A DNA stretch of 64,000 nucleotides, from the NCBI RefSeq assembly GCF_003001905.1, contig NZ_PVNE01000007.1:1-64000 (forward strand), given 5' to 3'. Under the pieces are notes generated by a model. That model was given only the letters and a program-made list of their open reading frames with translations, was not told the DNA's origin and did not search any database. The first letter of the stretch is position 1. Every line of letters starts with the position of its first letter. Origin of the DNA: Planifilum fimeticola. Lineage in GTDB: Bacteria > Bacillota > Bacilli > Thermoactinomycetales > DSM-44946. Of this stretch, positions 26,654 through 34,879 are shown one piece after another. Both the position numbers and the translations under genes were made by a program.

Positions 26654-27976
26654 ATGAAAAGAAAGCTGTGGTTGGGAGTCTTGATTTTTGCCCTGGTCCT
26701 GACCGCCTGGAACGCCGGATTGCTCGCGGATTCGGCGGGAGCTCAGTCGGACGGGCACGGCAAGGTGCAAAACGTCATTTTCATGATCGGGGACGGATTC
26801 TCGGCAGCCTATGCCACCAACTACCGGCTTTACAAGGGAGATCAGCCGACCCTGTTTGATCAAACCCTTTCGGGCATGATCCGCACCGCCTCCGCCGACA
26901 ACGCCGTGACCGACTCCGCCGCCGCGGCGACCGCCATGGCCACCGGCGTGAAAACCAACAACGACATGGTGGGAATGGATCCGGACGGGAAGAAGTTGAA
27001 AACCATCCTCGAGGCGGCCAAAGAAAGCGGCAAATCGACCGGTCTGGTGTCCACCTCTTCCGTCACCCACGCCACCCCGGCCTCCTTTGCGGCCAAGGTT
27101 CCCCACCGCAACGATGAAGTCGCCATCGCCCCCCAAATGCTGGGCAAGCCTGACGTGCTGCTCGGCGGCGGGAAGCAGTTCTTTCTCCCCGAATCGGAGG
27201 GGGGCAAACAGCCGGAGCGAAATTTGATCGAAGAAGCCCGCGCCCAGGGTTATCAGGTGCTGGAAAACCGCGACCAGCTGCTGAAGGCCAAGGGGAACAA
27301 ATTGCTGGGTCTCTTTGCCGAGGAGGGCATGTCCCCCGAGCTGGATCGGGACAAGTCCAAAGAACCCAGCCTGGCCGAAATGACCCGGACGGCGATCGAC
27401 ACGCTGAAGACGAACAAAAAGGGCTTTTTCCTGATGGTGGAGGGCAGCCAGATCGACTGGGGCGGACACGACAATGATGCCGCCTGGGCCATGAAGGACA
27501 CGGAGGCCTTCGAGCAGGCCATCCAGGTGGCGATGGATTTCGCCAAGCGGGATGGGCGCACCCTGGTGGTCGTGACCGGTGATCACGACACGGGGGGCAT
27601 GTCCGTCGGCGGCTACAACGAATACAAAAACCGCGCGGAAATCCTGCGCAATGTGACGGCCACCGGTCAATACATGGCTGAACAAATCGACGAAAAGGGC
27701 AGCAACATCCGGGACGTGCTCAAGAAATATGCGAAGATCGACTTGACGGATGAAGAAGTGGAGCAAATCCGAAACGCCAGCAACCGCAAACTGGCCATCA
27801 ACCACGTCGTCAGCAAGCGCGCTTATATCGGTTGGACAAGCACCGCCCACACGGGCGTCAACCTCCCCGTCTATTCCTACGGAAAGGGTTCCGACCTGTT
27901 CCGGGGATGGATGGAAAACACCGATCTGCCCAAGCGCATGGCCCAGGCCATGAAGATCGAATTCAAGCAGAAGTGA
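26654..27976 (+). CDS. Secreted alkaline phosphatase (PhoA type)
   Basis: This 440-aa enzyme removes phosphate from monoesters outside the cell. A signal peptide (about 1-30, ending AGA) precedes VIFMIGDG (metal Asp47) and VTDSAAAATAMATG with nucleophile Ser88. VEGSQIDWGGHDND, VVTGDHDTGG and STAHTG carry the remaining zinc ligands. Length and order fit Bacillus PhoA/PhoB. GGAGGG lies upstream of the ATG. A possible Pho box at 26454-26491 suggests induction by phosphate starvation. A terminator follows at 27996. Confidence 0.95.
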   Translation: MKRKLWLGVLIFALVLTAWNAGLLADSAGAQSDGHGKVQNVIFMIGDGFSAAYATNYRLYKGDQPTLFDQTLSGMIRTASADNAVTDSAAAATAMATGVKTNNDMVGMDPDGKKLKTILEAAKESGKSTGLVSTSSVTHATPASFAAKVPHRNDEVAIAPQMLGKPDVLLGGGKQFFLPESEGGKQPERNLIEEARAQGYQVLENRDQLLKAKGNKLLGLFAEEGMSPELDRDKSKEPSLAEMTRTAIDTLKTNKKGFFLMVEGSQIDWGGHDNDAAWAMKDTEAFEQAIQVAMDFAKRDGRTLVVVTGDHDTGGMSVGGYNEYKNRAEILRNVTATGQYMAEQIDEKGSNIRDVLKKYAKIDLTDEEVEQIRNASNRKLAINHVVSKRAYIGWTSTAHTGVNLPVYSYGKGSDLFRGWMENTDLPKRMAQAMKIEFKQK

Positions 27977-27995
27977 TACCCTCCGTGCAAAAAAA

Positions 27996-28029
27996 GGCCC
28001 TGCACCCTCGCGGTGCGGGGTCTTTTGTT
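27996..28029 (+). terminator. Terminator after the alkaline phosphatase
   Basis: CCCTGCACC (27998-28006) pairs with GGTGCGGGG (28012-28020), one wobble, followed by TCTTTTG. The rest of 28030-28266 holds nothing that I can identify. Confidence 0.75.
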
Positions 28030-28266
28030 AAGGAACTTTTGCAAAGCCGTATGTATCAAACACTATGGTGAAAAGGTTTTTGCTCTAATTGCAAATATAT
28101 TGCTACATTCCCATCTTGGAGATTGAATGGGACTGCAGATCAGACATTGCCCAGATTCAGATCAATCTGAAAGCCGTGTCAAGTGCCATACCTAAAAGTC
28201 TTTGGCATGAGGAACCCGGTCCTCCGGGCAGCGAAAAGGGAACCGGCGGAAAGGAGTAACAGGTCC

Positions 28267-29135
28267 ATGCAGAGGAACGCAACGAAAACGGTCGACTCCC
28301 TCCCCATCGACCGGGTGAGACCAGCCGACATCCCGGATGTGGTGCGCCTCTCCGCCCGCATCGGATGGGATTACTCGGAGGAAGAAATGGAAGTAGTTCT
28401 AAGATCCGGCCGCTTTTTCGCCCACCGCACCCCGGAGGGAAAGGTGGTTTCCACGGCCGCCCTCTTCCCCTACTCCACCCTGGCTTCCCTGGGAGTGGTC
28501 ATGGTGGACCCGGATTACCGGAGAAGGGGGCTGGCCACCCGTTTGGTGAGCGCCTGCATCGAGGAGGTTCCGGACCGTCCCATTTTGCTCGTGGCGACGG
28601 AGAAAGGAAGCCCCTGTACGAAAAACTGGGCTTCAAAACGGTCGGCACCTTGGACAAGCTGGTGGCCAAGCGGTATACGGGCGGTCTGGGGAAAACGGCG
28701 CATCAAGGGACCGTCCATCCCGTATCAAAAAAGGACATCGAAGAGATCATCGATGTGGACGAAAAGGCCTTCGGCGCCCGACGGGAACGCCTCCTGCGGC
28801 TGCGAATCGAGCAGGCTTCCATCGGAGCCGTCCTCCGAAACCGGGCGGGCAGAGCCGCGGGATTCGCCCTGGGCGTGCCCGGACCGGAACGCATGGTCAT
28901 CGGCCCCGTGGTCGCGCCGGACGAAGAGGCGGCCGCGCTCCTGATCGACCGGATCGCCGGATGGGCTCCGGGACCGGTGCGCATCGACATCCCCTCCCAA
29001 CATCGCCGCCTGGCGGACTTTCTGACCCGACGCGGCTTCGAAACCGTGCGGCACCCCCCGGTGATGATGCGAAACGGAAATGCGCTCCCGCCGGGCGGGC
29101 ATCTGTTTGCAGTCGCGTCGCAAGCCTTCGGATGA
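28267..29135 (+). pseudogene. GNAT acetyltransferase, frameshifted at about 28606
   Basis: The first frame from ATG 28267 (AAAGGAG 10 nt upstream) encodes a GNAT N-acetyltransferase, with the acetyl-CoA loop VDPDYRRRGLATRLV and then ILLVATEKG. At that point the protein continues in another frame as KPLYEKLGFKTVGTLDKL, through a second GNAT-like half ending at 29135. Restoring one G in the GG at 28606-28607 would give VATEKGKPLYEKLGF, an ordinary GNAT sequence. The intact protein would be about 290 aa with two GNAT domains. It is either a true one-base deletion or an assembly error; no classic -1 slippery heptamer is present. Confidence 0.8.
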
Positions 29136-29255
29136 ACCGGTCGCGGCCTTTCACCCTCCACTTCCACGTCGACCGGAAGACTGTAGACGGAGGAGTGTGC
29201 CGGCCTTTGTCATGTGGGCGAAAGGCGGCCCCCTCCGGTTCCGATCAGCGGTATC

Positions 29256-30545
29256 CTAAATTCCATCCACCAACCTCGAAGCCCGTTTCTCCACCTGCCG
29301 AAACAGTTCCTCCTCGTCGATCGTCATCAACTCCCGACGGCGCATCACCACCCGTCCGTCGATAATCACCGTGTCCACGTCGGCGCCGGCGGCGCTGTAG
29401 GCGATCAGGGCGTAGGGAGCGTGAAGGGGCTGAAGGTGCGGTTTTTGGAGATCGATCAGGATCAGATCCGCTTGCTTGCCCTCCTCCAGCGTGCCCACCC
29501 GGTCGTCGATGCCCAACAATTTGGCCCCTTCCACCGTGGCCATCCTTAGCACCTGCCGGGCGGGCACCACGGCCGGATCCGATCGATCCACCTTCTGCAG
29601 CCAGGCGGCCGCCTTGATCTCGGCAAACATGTCCAGGGTGGCGGCGCTTCCCGCCCCGTCGGTGCCCAGCCCCACGGTGAGCCCCTGCGCCAACAGGTCG
29701 CAGACCGGCGCGATGCCGCAGCCCAGTTTGAGATTGCTCACCGGGTTGTGGGCGATCCCACCGCGCATGCCCCTCAAGAGCCCGATGTCCCGGCGCGTCA
29801 GGTGCACGGCGTGGGCCAGCAGGACGTGGTTGTGCTCGAAAAGTCCGAGGTGGTACAGGTACTCGGTGGGGGTTTGTCCGTACCGCTCCCGGATGCGGAC
29901 CACTTCCTCCTTGGTTTCCGCCAGATGGATGTGGATGGGCACGCCTCGCTTTCGGGCCAGATCGATCACTTCCGTGAGGGGCTCGGGCGGACAGGTAAAG
30001 GGAGCGTGCGGACCGAGCATCGTGGTGATGCGCCCGTTCCCCGCCCCGGTCCACTTTTCGATGAGGGACAGCGCTTCCTCCAGCCGTTTTCCGCCGTCAT
30101 CCTCCAGAAAGACCAGGCCGCGGGCCAGGGAGGCGCGCATGCCGCTGTCGATGACGGCCCGGGCCACGTGATTCATGTGGATGTACATGTCGGCATAGGC
30201 GGTGGTCCCCGAGCGGATCATCTCCGCCATCGCCAGCATCGCACCCCAGTAAATGTCTTCCTCGTTCATCCGCTCTTCCACCGGCAGCATCTTTTTCTCC
30301 AGCCATTCCATCAGGCGAAGGTCGTCGCAGAAGGCGCGCATCAGGGTCATCGGCGTGTGGTTGTGGGCGTTGATCAGACCGGGCATCGCCACCATGCCCG
30401 AGGCGTCGATCACCTCATCCGCCCGCCCTTCCCAGCGGGGGACGACGGCGGCAATCCGGTCCTTTTCGATCAGAATGTCCCCGGAAAAGGGCTGGTCGTT
30501 TTCCCCCATCGTCAAAATGAGGGCTCCGCGGATCAACAGACTCAT
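29256..30545 (-). CDS. mtaD: 5-methylthioadenosine/S-adenosylhomocysteine deaminase
   Basis: This 429-aa amidohydrolase deaminates MTA and SAH, feeding purine and methionine salvage. The metal site is visible: PGLINAHNHTP (His61, His63), VPIHIHLAETKEE, LLAHAVHL and GLGTDGAGS. The composite-barrel ends are present (MSLLIRGALILTM and the C-terminal VDTVIIDGRVVMRRRE). The ATG at 30545 has a GGAG 7 nt upstream. MTA arises in polyamine synthesis, and a polyamine synthase gene lies 3 kb away at 33661, which fits but does not prove a link. Confidence 0.9.
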   Translation of the reverse strand: MSLLIRGALILTMGENDQPFSGDILIEKDRIAAVVPRWEGRADEVIDASGMVAMPGLINAHNHTPMTLMRAFCDDLRLMEWLEKKMLPVEERMNEEDIYWGAMLAMAEMIRSGTTAYADMYIHMNHVARAVIDSGMRASLARGLVFLEDDGGKRLEEALSLIEKWTGAGNGRITTMLGPHAPFTCPPEPLTEVIDLARKRGVPIHIHLAETKEEVVRIRERYGQTPTEYLYHLGLFEHNHVLLAHAVHLTRRDIGLLRGMRGGIAHNPVSNLKLGCGIAPVCDLLAQGLTVGLGTDGAGSAATLDMFAEIKAAAWLQKVDRSDPAVVPARQVLRMATVEGAKLLGIDDRVGTLEEGKQADLILIDLQKPHLQPLHAPYALIAYSAAGADVDTVIIDGRVVMRRRELMTIDEEELFRQVEKRASRLVDGI

Positions 30546-30614
30546 CCGGCATCTCCTCCTCCATCCTTGTTCAGGAGGAGCATACCGGTTGACGCAGCGG
30601 AAAAGTCAAGGGTT

Positions 30615-31679
30615 TTACCCCGGTTGCACCGCGTAAACGAGATGGAGGATCTCGTTGATCTGCCGTGCCTCGGTCCGGTACCCGCGGGCCTCAAACCAGG
30701 CGAGCAGACGGGAGCGGTCGGCGTAGTATTCATCCTCGATCATCGCGATCGCGTATTCTTTCCCGGCACGGCTCAAGTCCCGCAGATAATCCCGCCGCGC
30801 CTCTTCCGTGGTGAACATCAGATCGGCGATGCAGATGCGCCCTCCCGGCTTCAACACCCGGTGCATCTCCTCCAGCGCCAGCGGCTTCTGATCCTCCTCG
30901 AGATGATGCAGCGCATAGCTGGTGACGACGAAATCGAAAGACTGATCGAAAAAGGGGATCGCCAGGAGATTGCCCAGCCGGGTGACCATCTGCGGATGCT
31001 TTTCCCTGCAGCGGCGCAACATCTCCCAGGATTGGTCGACACCGGCCATCTCCGCCCCCGCCGCCAGGAACCGACCCGCCAGATTGCCCGTCCCGGTGCC
31101 GAGATCCAGTCCCTTCTCCCCGGGTTGGGGATCGATAACCCGGAGGGTTTCATCCAGCGCCGTGTCATAATCCCGGTGAACGTCAAAACCCTCCGCCCCC
31201 CGGGACACCCGCTGATCATAGGAGGCGGCCTGACGGTCGAAATTCCACCGGTCCCGCCACTTGAGGCGCCGGTCCTGCTGACGCTTCGACCGCTCCGTCA
31301 ACCGGTAAATATCCTCCCGGTCGGGCGCCCGGTCCTCCAGGGAGTCGATCATGCCGTCGAGGGTCACGATCATCTCCCGGAGGCGGATCCACTCGAAAAA
31401 CATGGCCGACCGCTGCAGCTCCAGGTAGCGGCGCACCCCGCTGTTTTCCCCTTTATCCATCACCTCCAGCACCCTCTTCACCGCCCGGACCGGCATCCCC
31501 ACCTCCCGCAGCGCGAGGATCGTCTGCAGCCGCCAGGCGTCCCTTTCCGAAAAGAGACGGTAGCGGTTGTGGGGATCTTTTTCCGGAGAGATCAGCCCCT
31601 TCTCCTCGTAGAAACGAATCGCTCGCGGAGAGGTCCGCAACTTCTCCGCCAGCTGACGGATGTGCATACGCTGTTCCAT
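30615..31679 (-). CDS. MerR-type regulator fused to a SAM-dependent methyltransferase
   Basis: This 354-aa protein joins two domains. Residues 1-70 are a MerR helix-turn-helix (MHIRQLAEKLRTSPRAIRFY, then EKGLISP and NRYRLFSERD), and 75-130 form a coiled-coil dimerisation helix. Residues about 150-354 are a class I methyltransferase with LDLGTGTGNLAG (motif I), FDFVVTSYALHHLEED and RVLKPGGRICIADL. MerR proteins usually carry a small ligand domain in this place. GGAGG lies 7 nt before the ATG. Its promoter has the 19-bp spacer that MerR proteins act on, so it is probably autoregulated. It is divergent from an ABC exporter. Whether SAM is a ligand or a substrate is unknown. Confidence 0.9.
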   Translation of the reverse strand: MEQRMHIRQLAEKLRTSPRAIRFYEEKGLISPEKDPHNRYRLFSERDAWRLQTILALREVGMPVRAVKRVLEVMDKGENSGVRRYLELQRSAMFFEWIRLREMIVTLDGMIDSLEDRAPDREDIYRLTERSKRQQDRRLKWRDRWNFDRQAASYDQRVSRGAEGFDVHRDYDTALDETLRVIDPQPGEKGLDLGTGTGNLAGRFLAAGAEMAGVDQSWEMLRRCREKHPQMVTRLGNLLAIPFFDQSFDFVVTSYALHHLEEDQKPLALEEMHRVLKPGGRICIADLMFTTEEARRDYLRDLSRAGKEYAIAMIEDEYYADRSRLLAWFEARGYRTEARQINEILHLVYAVQPG

Positions 31680-31700
31680 CCCTCCACCTCCCTCGCGTCG

Positions 31701-31731
31701 ATTATAAAGGTTGACGCTGCGTGAGTGTAAA
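31701..31731 (-). promoter_or_regulatory. MerR-type promoter (19-bp spacer) with operator dyad
   Basis: On the minus strand TTTACA (31731-31726) and TATAAT (31706-31701) are 19 bp apart, the over-long spacing that MerR regulators correct by twisting DNA. The spacer holds an imperfect dyad, TTGACGCTGC/GTGAGTGTAA (31711-31730), 7 of 10 positions symmetrical. Confidence 0.75.
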
Positions 31732-31742
31732 GGGGATCACGA

Positions 31743-31771
31743 TTGCATTCCCACAGGCCGTTACATATAAT
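31743..31771 (+). promoter_or_regulatory. Promoter of the ABC exporter genes
   Basis: TTGCAT (31743-31748), a 17-bp spacer and TATAAT (31766-31771) form a good sigma-A promoter about 120 nt before the ATPase gene, divergent from and close to the MerR operator. Confidence 0.7.
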
Positions 31772-31896
31772 AATGGTCAGGAAAAAATTATTTTTCTCAT
31801 TTTTCCTTTTTATTCAATAAATGTTTTCGATTTCCGTGCCTTCGCGGCTGAGAACCATCCGGAAGTCGGCACCAGGGGATCAAAGGAGGTAACAGA

Positions 31897-32808
31897 GTGG
31901 AACCGGCGATTGTGGCGGAGCATCTGCACAAGCGATACCCCGACGCGTACGCCGTCAGGGATGTCAGCTTCTCGGTGAAGTCCGGAGAAATTTTCGGGAT
32001 CCTGGGTCCCAACGGCGCTGGAAAAACCACCACCGTTGAAATGTTGGAGGGGTTGCGGAAACGGGATTCGGGGACCATCCGCATCCTCGGCTTGGATCCC
32101 GACGAACACCCCTACGAATTGCGGGAACGCATCGGAATCCAATTCCAATCCACCTCTGTCCACGAGCAGATGAAGGTGAAGGAAGCCCTCCGCCTGTTCG
32201 CCTCCTTCTACCGGAAAAAGGGGGATGTCGATCGGATCGTGGACGCTTTGGGGCTGAAACCACGCCTGGACGTCCCCTTCGGCCGGCTGTCGGGGGGCTG
32301 GAAACAGCGGGTCACCCTGGCATTGGCGACGATTCACGATCCGGAGATCGTCTTTCTCGATGAACCCAGCACCGGACTGGACCCGCAAGCACGCCGCGAA
32401 CTGTGGGAGCTGATCCTGAAGCTCCGGGATGAGGGGAAAACGATCGTCCTGACCACCCATTACATGGAAGAAGCGGAGCGTCTGTGCGACCGGGTGGCGA
32501 TGTTTCACCGGGGGCGGGTCCTCTCCATCGACACCCCGCAGCGGCTGGTGGCGACCTGGGGCAAAGTGAGGCACCTGCGCTTTGAATCGCCGGAAGCGGA
32601 CGAACAGCCGTTGCTTTCCCTGCCCGGAGTGACCAAGGTGGAGCGGGAAGACCGGATATTCCGGATCTATGCCCGGGATTTGCAGGCGGCTTCCCTGCAG
32701 CTTTTCCTGCTGGCGGACCGGGAAGGCTGGAAGATTGAAGCCTTTCGCTTTGAAACGGGAAACCTGGACGATCTCTTCGTCTCCCTGGTGAAGGAGGAAT
32801 CGGCGTGA
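31897..32808 (+). CDS. ABC-2 type transporter ATP-binding protein
   Basis: This 303-aa protein powers an ABC-2 exporter. It has Walker A GPNGAGKTTT, signature LSGGWKQR (W for the usual Q), Walker B IVFLDEPSTGLDP and the switch LTTHYMEEA. A C-terminal extension (about 215-303) is typical of drug-type exporters (DrrA, YhaQ group). The GTG start has AAAGGAGG 7 nt upstream. It overlaps the permease gene by four bases and is divergent from the MerR-methyltransferase gene, which may control it. The substrate is unknown. Confidence 0.93.
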   Translation: MEPAIVAEHLHKRYPDAYAVRDVSFSVKSGEIFGILGPNGAGKTTTVEMLEGLRKRDSGTIRILGLDPDEHPYELRERIGIQFQSTSVHEQMKVKEALRLFASFYRKKGDVDRIVDALGLKPRLDVPFGRLSGGWKQRVTLALATIHDPEIVFLDEPSTGLDPQARRELWELILKLRDEGKTIVLTTHYMEEAERLCDRVAMFHRGRVLSIDTPQRLVATWGKVRHLRFESPEADEQPLLSLPGVTKVEREDRIFRIYARDLQAASLQLFLLADREGWKIEAFRFETGNLDDLFVSLVKEESA

Positions 32809-33545
32809 GCATCGTGGCCCGGCTGACCTGGATGGAAATGAAATTGTTTTTCCGGGATAAACAGAACGTGTTTTGGACCTTTCTCTTTCCGATCCTGATG
32901 ATCTGGCTGTTCGGCTCCCTCTTCGGCGATCAAAGGATGCCGGGAGGACTCAGCTACAGCAACATGTACGTCCCCTCCTGGATCGGGGTCAATCTGCTGA
33001 CGACGGCGCTCTTCACCATCGGAACCGCACTGGTGATGTACCGCGTCCAGGGAATTCTCCGCCGGTATCAGGCCACTCCCCTCCGTCCGCAGATGGTGTT
33101 GGGAGCCCACATGCTCTGCGGCGCCTTCGTCTTCCTTGTGAGCGCCCTCATCCTCGCGGGCTTCGGGTGGGTGTTTTACGATTTGGAAGCGCCCAAGTAT
33201 CCCGGCAGCGTGGCGGCCGCGCTGCTCCTGTCCGTCCTGGCCCTCTTTCCCTTCGGCATGTTCGTCACGTCCCTGGCCCGGGACAACCGGTCCGCCGCCG
33301 CCATCGGCTCCCTGCTCCTCAACCTGATGCTCTTTTTGTCCGGCGCCACCTTCCCCCTGGAAATGATGCCCTCCTATTTGCAAACGGCGGCCAAGATCCT
33401 CCCGCTCTATTACGTGGTGGAGCTGTTGCGCGGAACCTGGAACAAGGCGCCTCTGTGGGATTACGGAATCCATGTGGCCGTCCTCGCCGGAATCGCGATC
33501 GTCTCCGGCATCCTGGCGGCCCGGTTCTTCCGCTGGGGGGACTGA
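32805..33545 (+). CDS. ABC-2 type transporter permease
   Basis: This 246-aa membrane protein has six transmembrane helices. The N-terminal MEMKLFFRDKQNVFWTFLFP and the late FLSGATFPLEMMPSYLQ are typical ABC-2 permease sequences. The GTG start overlaps the ATPase stop, so the two are translated together. It forms the export channel with the protein at 31897-32808. Confidence 0.92.
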   Translation: MSIVARLTWMEMKLFFRDKQNVFWTFLFPILMIWLFGSLFGDQRMPGGLSYSNMYVPSWIGVNLLTTALFTIGTALVMYRVQGILRRYQATPLRPQMVLGAHMLCGAFVFLVSALILAGFGWVFYDLEAPKYPGSVAAALLLSVLALFPFGMFVTSLARDNRSAAAIGSLLLNLMLFLSGATFPLEMMPSYLQTAAKILPLYYVVELLRGTWNKAPLWDYGIHVAVLAGIAIVSGILAARFFRWGD

Positions 33546-33583
33546 ACGCTTATCACAGCCCTTCCGGTCCCACCCCGGCTCGG

Positions 33584-33612
33584 TGGACAAGCAATAGAAT
33601 GCACCCTATAAT
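33584..33612 (+). promoter_or_regulatory. bpsA promoter
   Basis: TGGACA (33584-33589), a 17-bp spacer and TATAAT (33607-33612) lie 49 nt before the bpsA ATG. It is a near-consensus sigma-A promoter and separates bpsA from the ABC genes. Confidence 0.75.
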
Positions 33613-33660
33613 ATTTTTTTGGCATATCGACGTTCCTGAAAGGGGAAAGGAGCGGTGTTG

Positions 33661-34716
33661 ATGGCAACAACAGATACGGCAATGGATGCACGTCGGGTCC
33701 ATGTCCTTCTGCTCCGCACGCTCCGCTTCGGACCGAAATCCTTCTGGGAACTGATGCGGGCGGGACAAGCCCAAACCCATCAGGTTCTGGAGGCCTTGCA
33801 GGAACTCTTGATGCATGAGCTGGTCGCCTGCGAGGAAGACCGATTCGTCATCACCGAAGCGGGTCGGCGACAGGTGGAAGCGTTGGGACTGGACCGGGTG
33901 GATGAACAGCGCTGCGGGGCCTGCTCGGGTCGCGGCATCGTGCTTCGGCCCCCCTTTGACCGTGTCCTTCAGGATTTCAAGGAGATCGTGGACATGCGCC
34001 CCAAAGCCACGCCCGACTTCGATCAGGGGTATGTGACGCCGGAAACCACCGTGCTGCGGCTTGCCCTCATGGCCGAAAGAGGGGATCTGGCGGGACGCGA
34101 CCTGCTGCTTCTCGGAGATGACGATCTCACCTCCGTGGCAGCGGCCCTCTCGGGACTGCCGCGACGAATCGGCGTCCTGGATGTGGACGAGCGCATCATC
34201 CAATTCATCCGCGACGTGGCCAAGGATCGGGGATGGGATCACCTCCAGGTCGAATCCTACAACGTGCAGGAGGGATTGCCCTCTCACTTCCGGGAGCAGT
34301 TTGACGTCTTCTTCACGGATCCGGTCGAAACCGTCAAGGGCCTCCTGCTCTTTTTGAGCCGTTGTACGGAGGGACTGCGCGGGCCGGGCGCCTCGGGGTA
34401 TTTCGGCCTTTCCTACCTGGAAGCCTCCTGGCGGAAGTGGCGGAAGATCCAGCAGGGCATCCTCGACATGGGCTTCGCCATCACGGACATGCTGGGCGCC
34501 TTCCAGGACTACCAGCTGGAAAACATCGTCGCCCAGGGCTACCCGGTGGCGCGCATGGCGCCGGTCCCGGTCAAGGAGCCCGACGTTCCCTTCTACATGA
34601 GCACCGTCTTCCGCTTGGAACTGGCGGAAAAACCGCAGCCTCTCTTCACCGGACCGGTCAAGCTCGGCCGGGACCTCTACTACGACGACGAGGCCTGCGT
34701 CACCTTGCCTCAATAA
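33661..34716 (+). CDS. bpsA: Branched-chain polyamine synthase, N4-bis(aminopropyl)spermidine synthase
   Basis: This 351-aa protein matches the BpsA/DUF43 family, which adds aminopropyl groups to spermidine to make quaternary branched polyamines that protect nucleic acids at high temperature. Seen are an N-terminal winged helix (about 10-75), a Cys85-x-x-Cys88 pair, and DQGYVTPETTVLRLALMAER. The family's catalytic GDDDLTS is at 152-158, with VLDVDERII at about 172 and FFTDPVET near 213. The ATG at 33661 has AAAGGAG 8 nt upstream, better than the GTG at 33655. The co-substrate is decarboxylated SAM and the by-product is MTA, the substrate of the deaminase at 29256. The family call is firm from the motifs; the product in this host is inferred. 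Confidence 0.9.
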   Translation: MATTDTAMDARRVHVLLLRTLRFGPKSFWELMRAGQAQTHQVLEALQELLMHELVACEEDRFVITEAGRRQVEALGLDRVDEQRCGACSGRGIVLRPPFDRVLQDFKEIVDMRPKATPDFDQGYVTPETTVLRLALMAERGDLAGRDLLLLGDDDLTSVAAALSGLPRRIGVLDVDERIIQFIRDVAKDRGWDHLQVESYNVQEGLPSHFREQFDVFFTDPVETVKGLLLFLSRCTEGLRGPGASGYFGLSYLEASWRKWRKIQQGILDMGFAITDMLGAFQDYQLENIVAQGYPVARMAPVPVKEPDVPFYMSTVFRLELAEKPQPLFTGPVKLGRDLYYDDEACVTLPQ

Positions 34717-34732
34717 CACATTGAAAAAACCG

Positions 34733-34772
34733 CGCCCCTGCTGCGCATATGGCGCTTGCAGGGGCGTCTTTG
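34733..34772 (+). terminator. bpsA terminator
   Basis: CGCCCCTG (34733-34740) with the following C pairs with GCAGGGGCG (34758-34766). An inner GCGC/GCGC stem sits around CATATG, and TCTTTG follows. Confidence 0.8.
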
Positions 34773-34879
34773 TGGGTGAACAAGTCGACCCGAAGGGGTC
34801 CGCCCCGTCCGACGCTAGAAGCAACGGCATCGGCGCCACGCCCCCTCCAAACCGCACGTCACACGCTCGAAGGGTCCCG

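Noticed and set aside
28590-28620. Programmed -1 frameshifting in the GNAT gene
   Set aside because: No X-XXY-YYZ slippery heptamer or downstream stem is visible; a missing G in a short run explains the shift better.
29748-31724. A 658-codon open frame on the plus strand across the deaminase and MerR-fusion genes
   Set aside because: It spans two convincing minus-strand genes and the MerR promoter; composition is that of a shadow frame.
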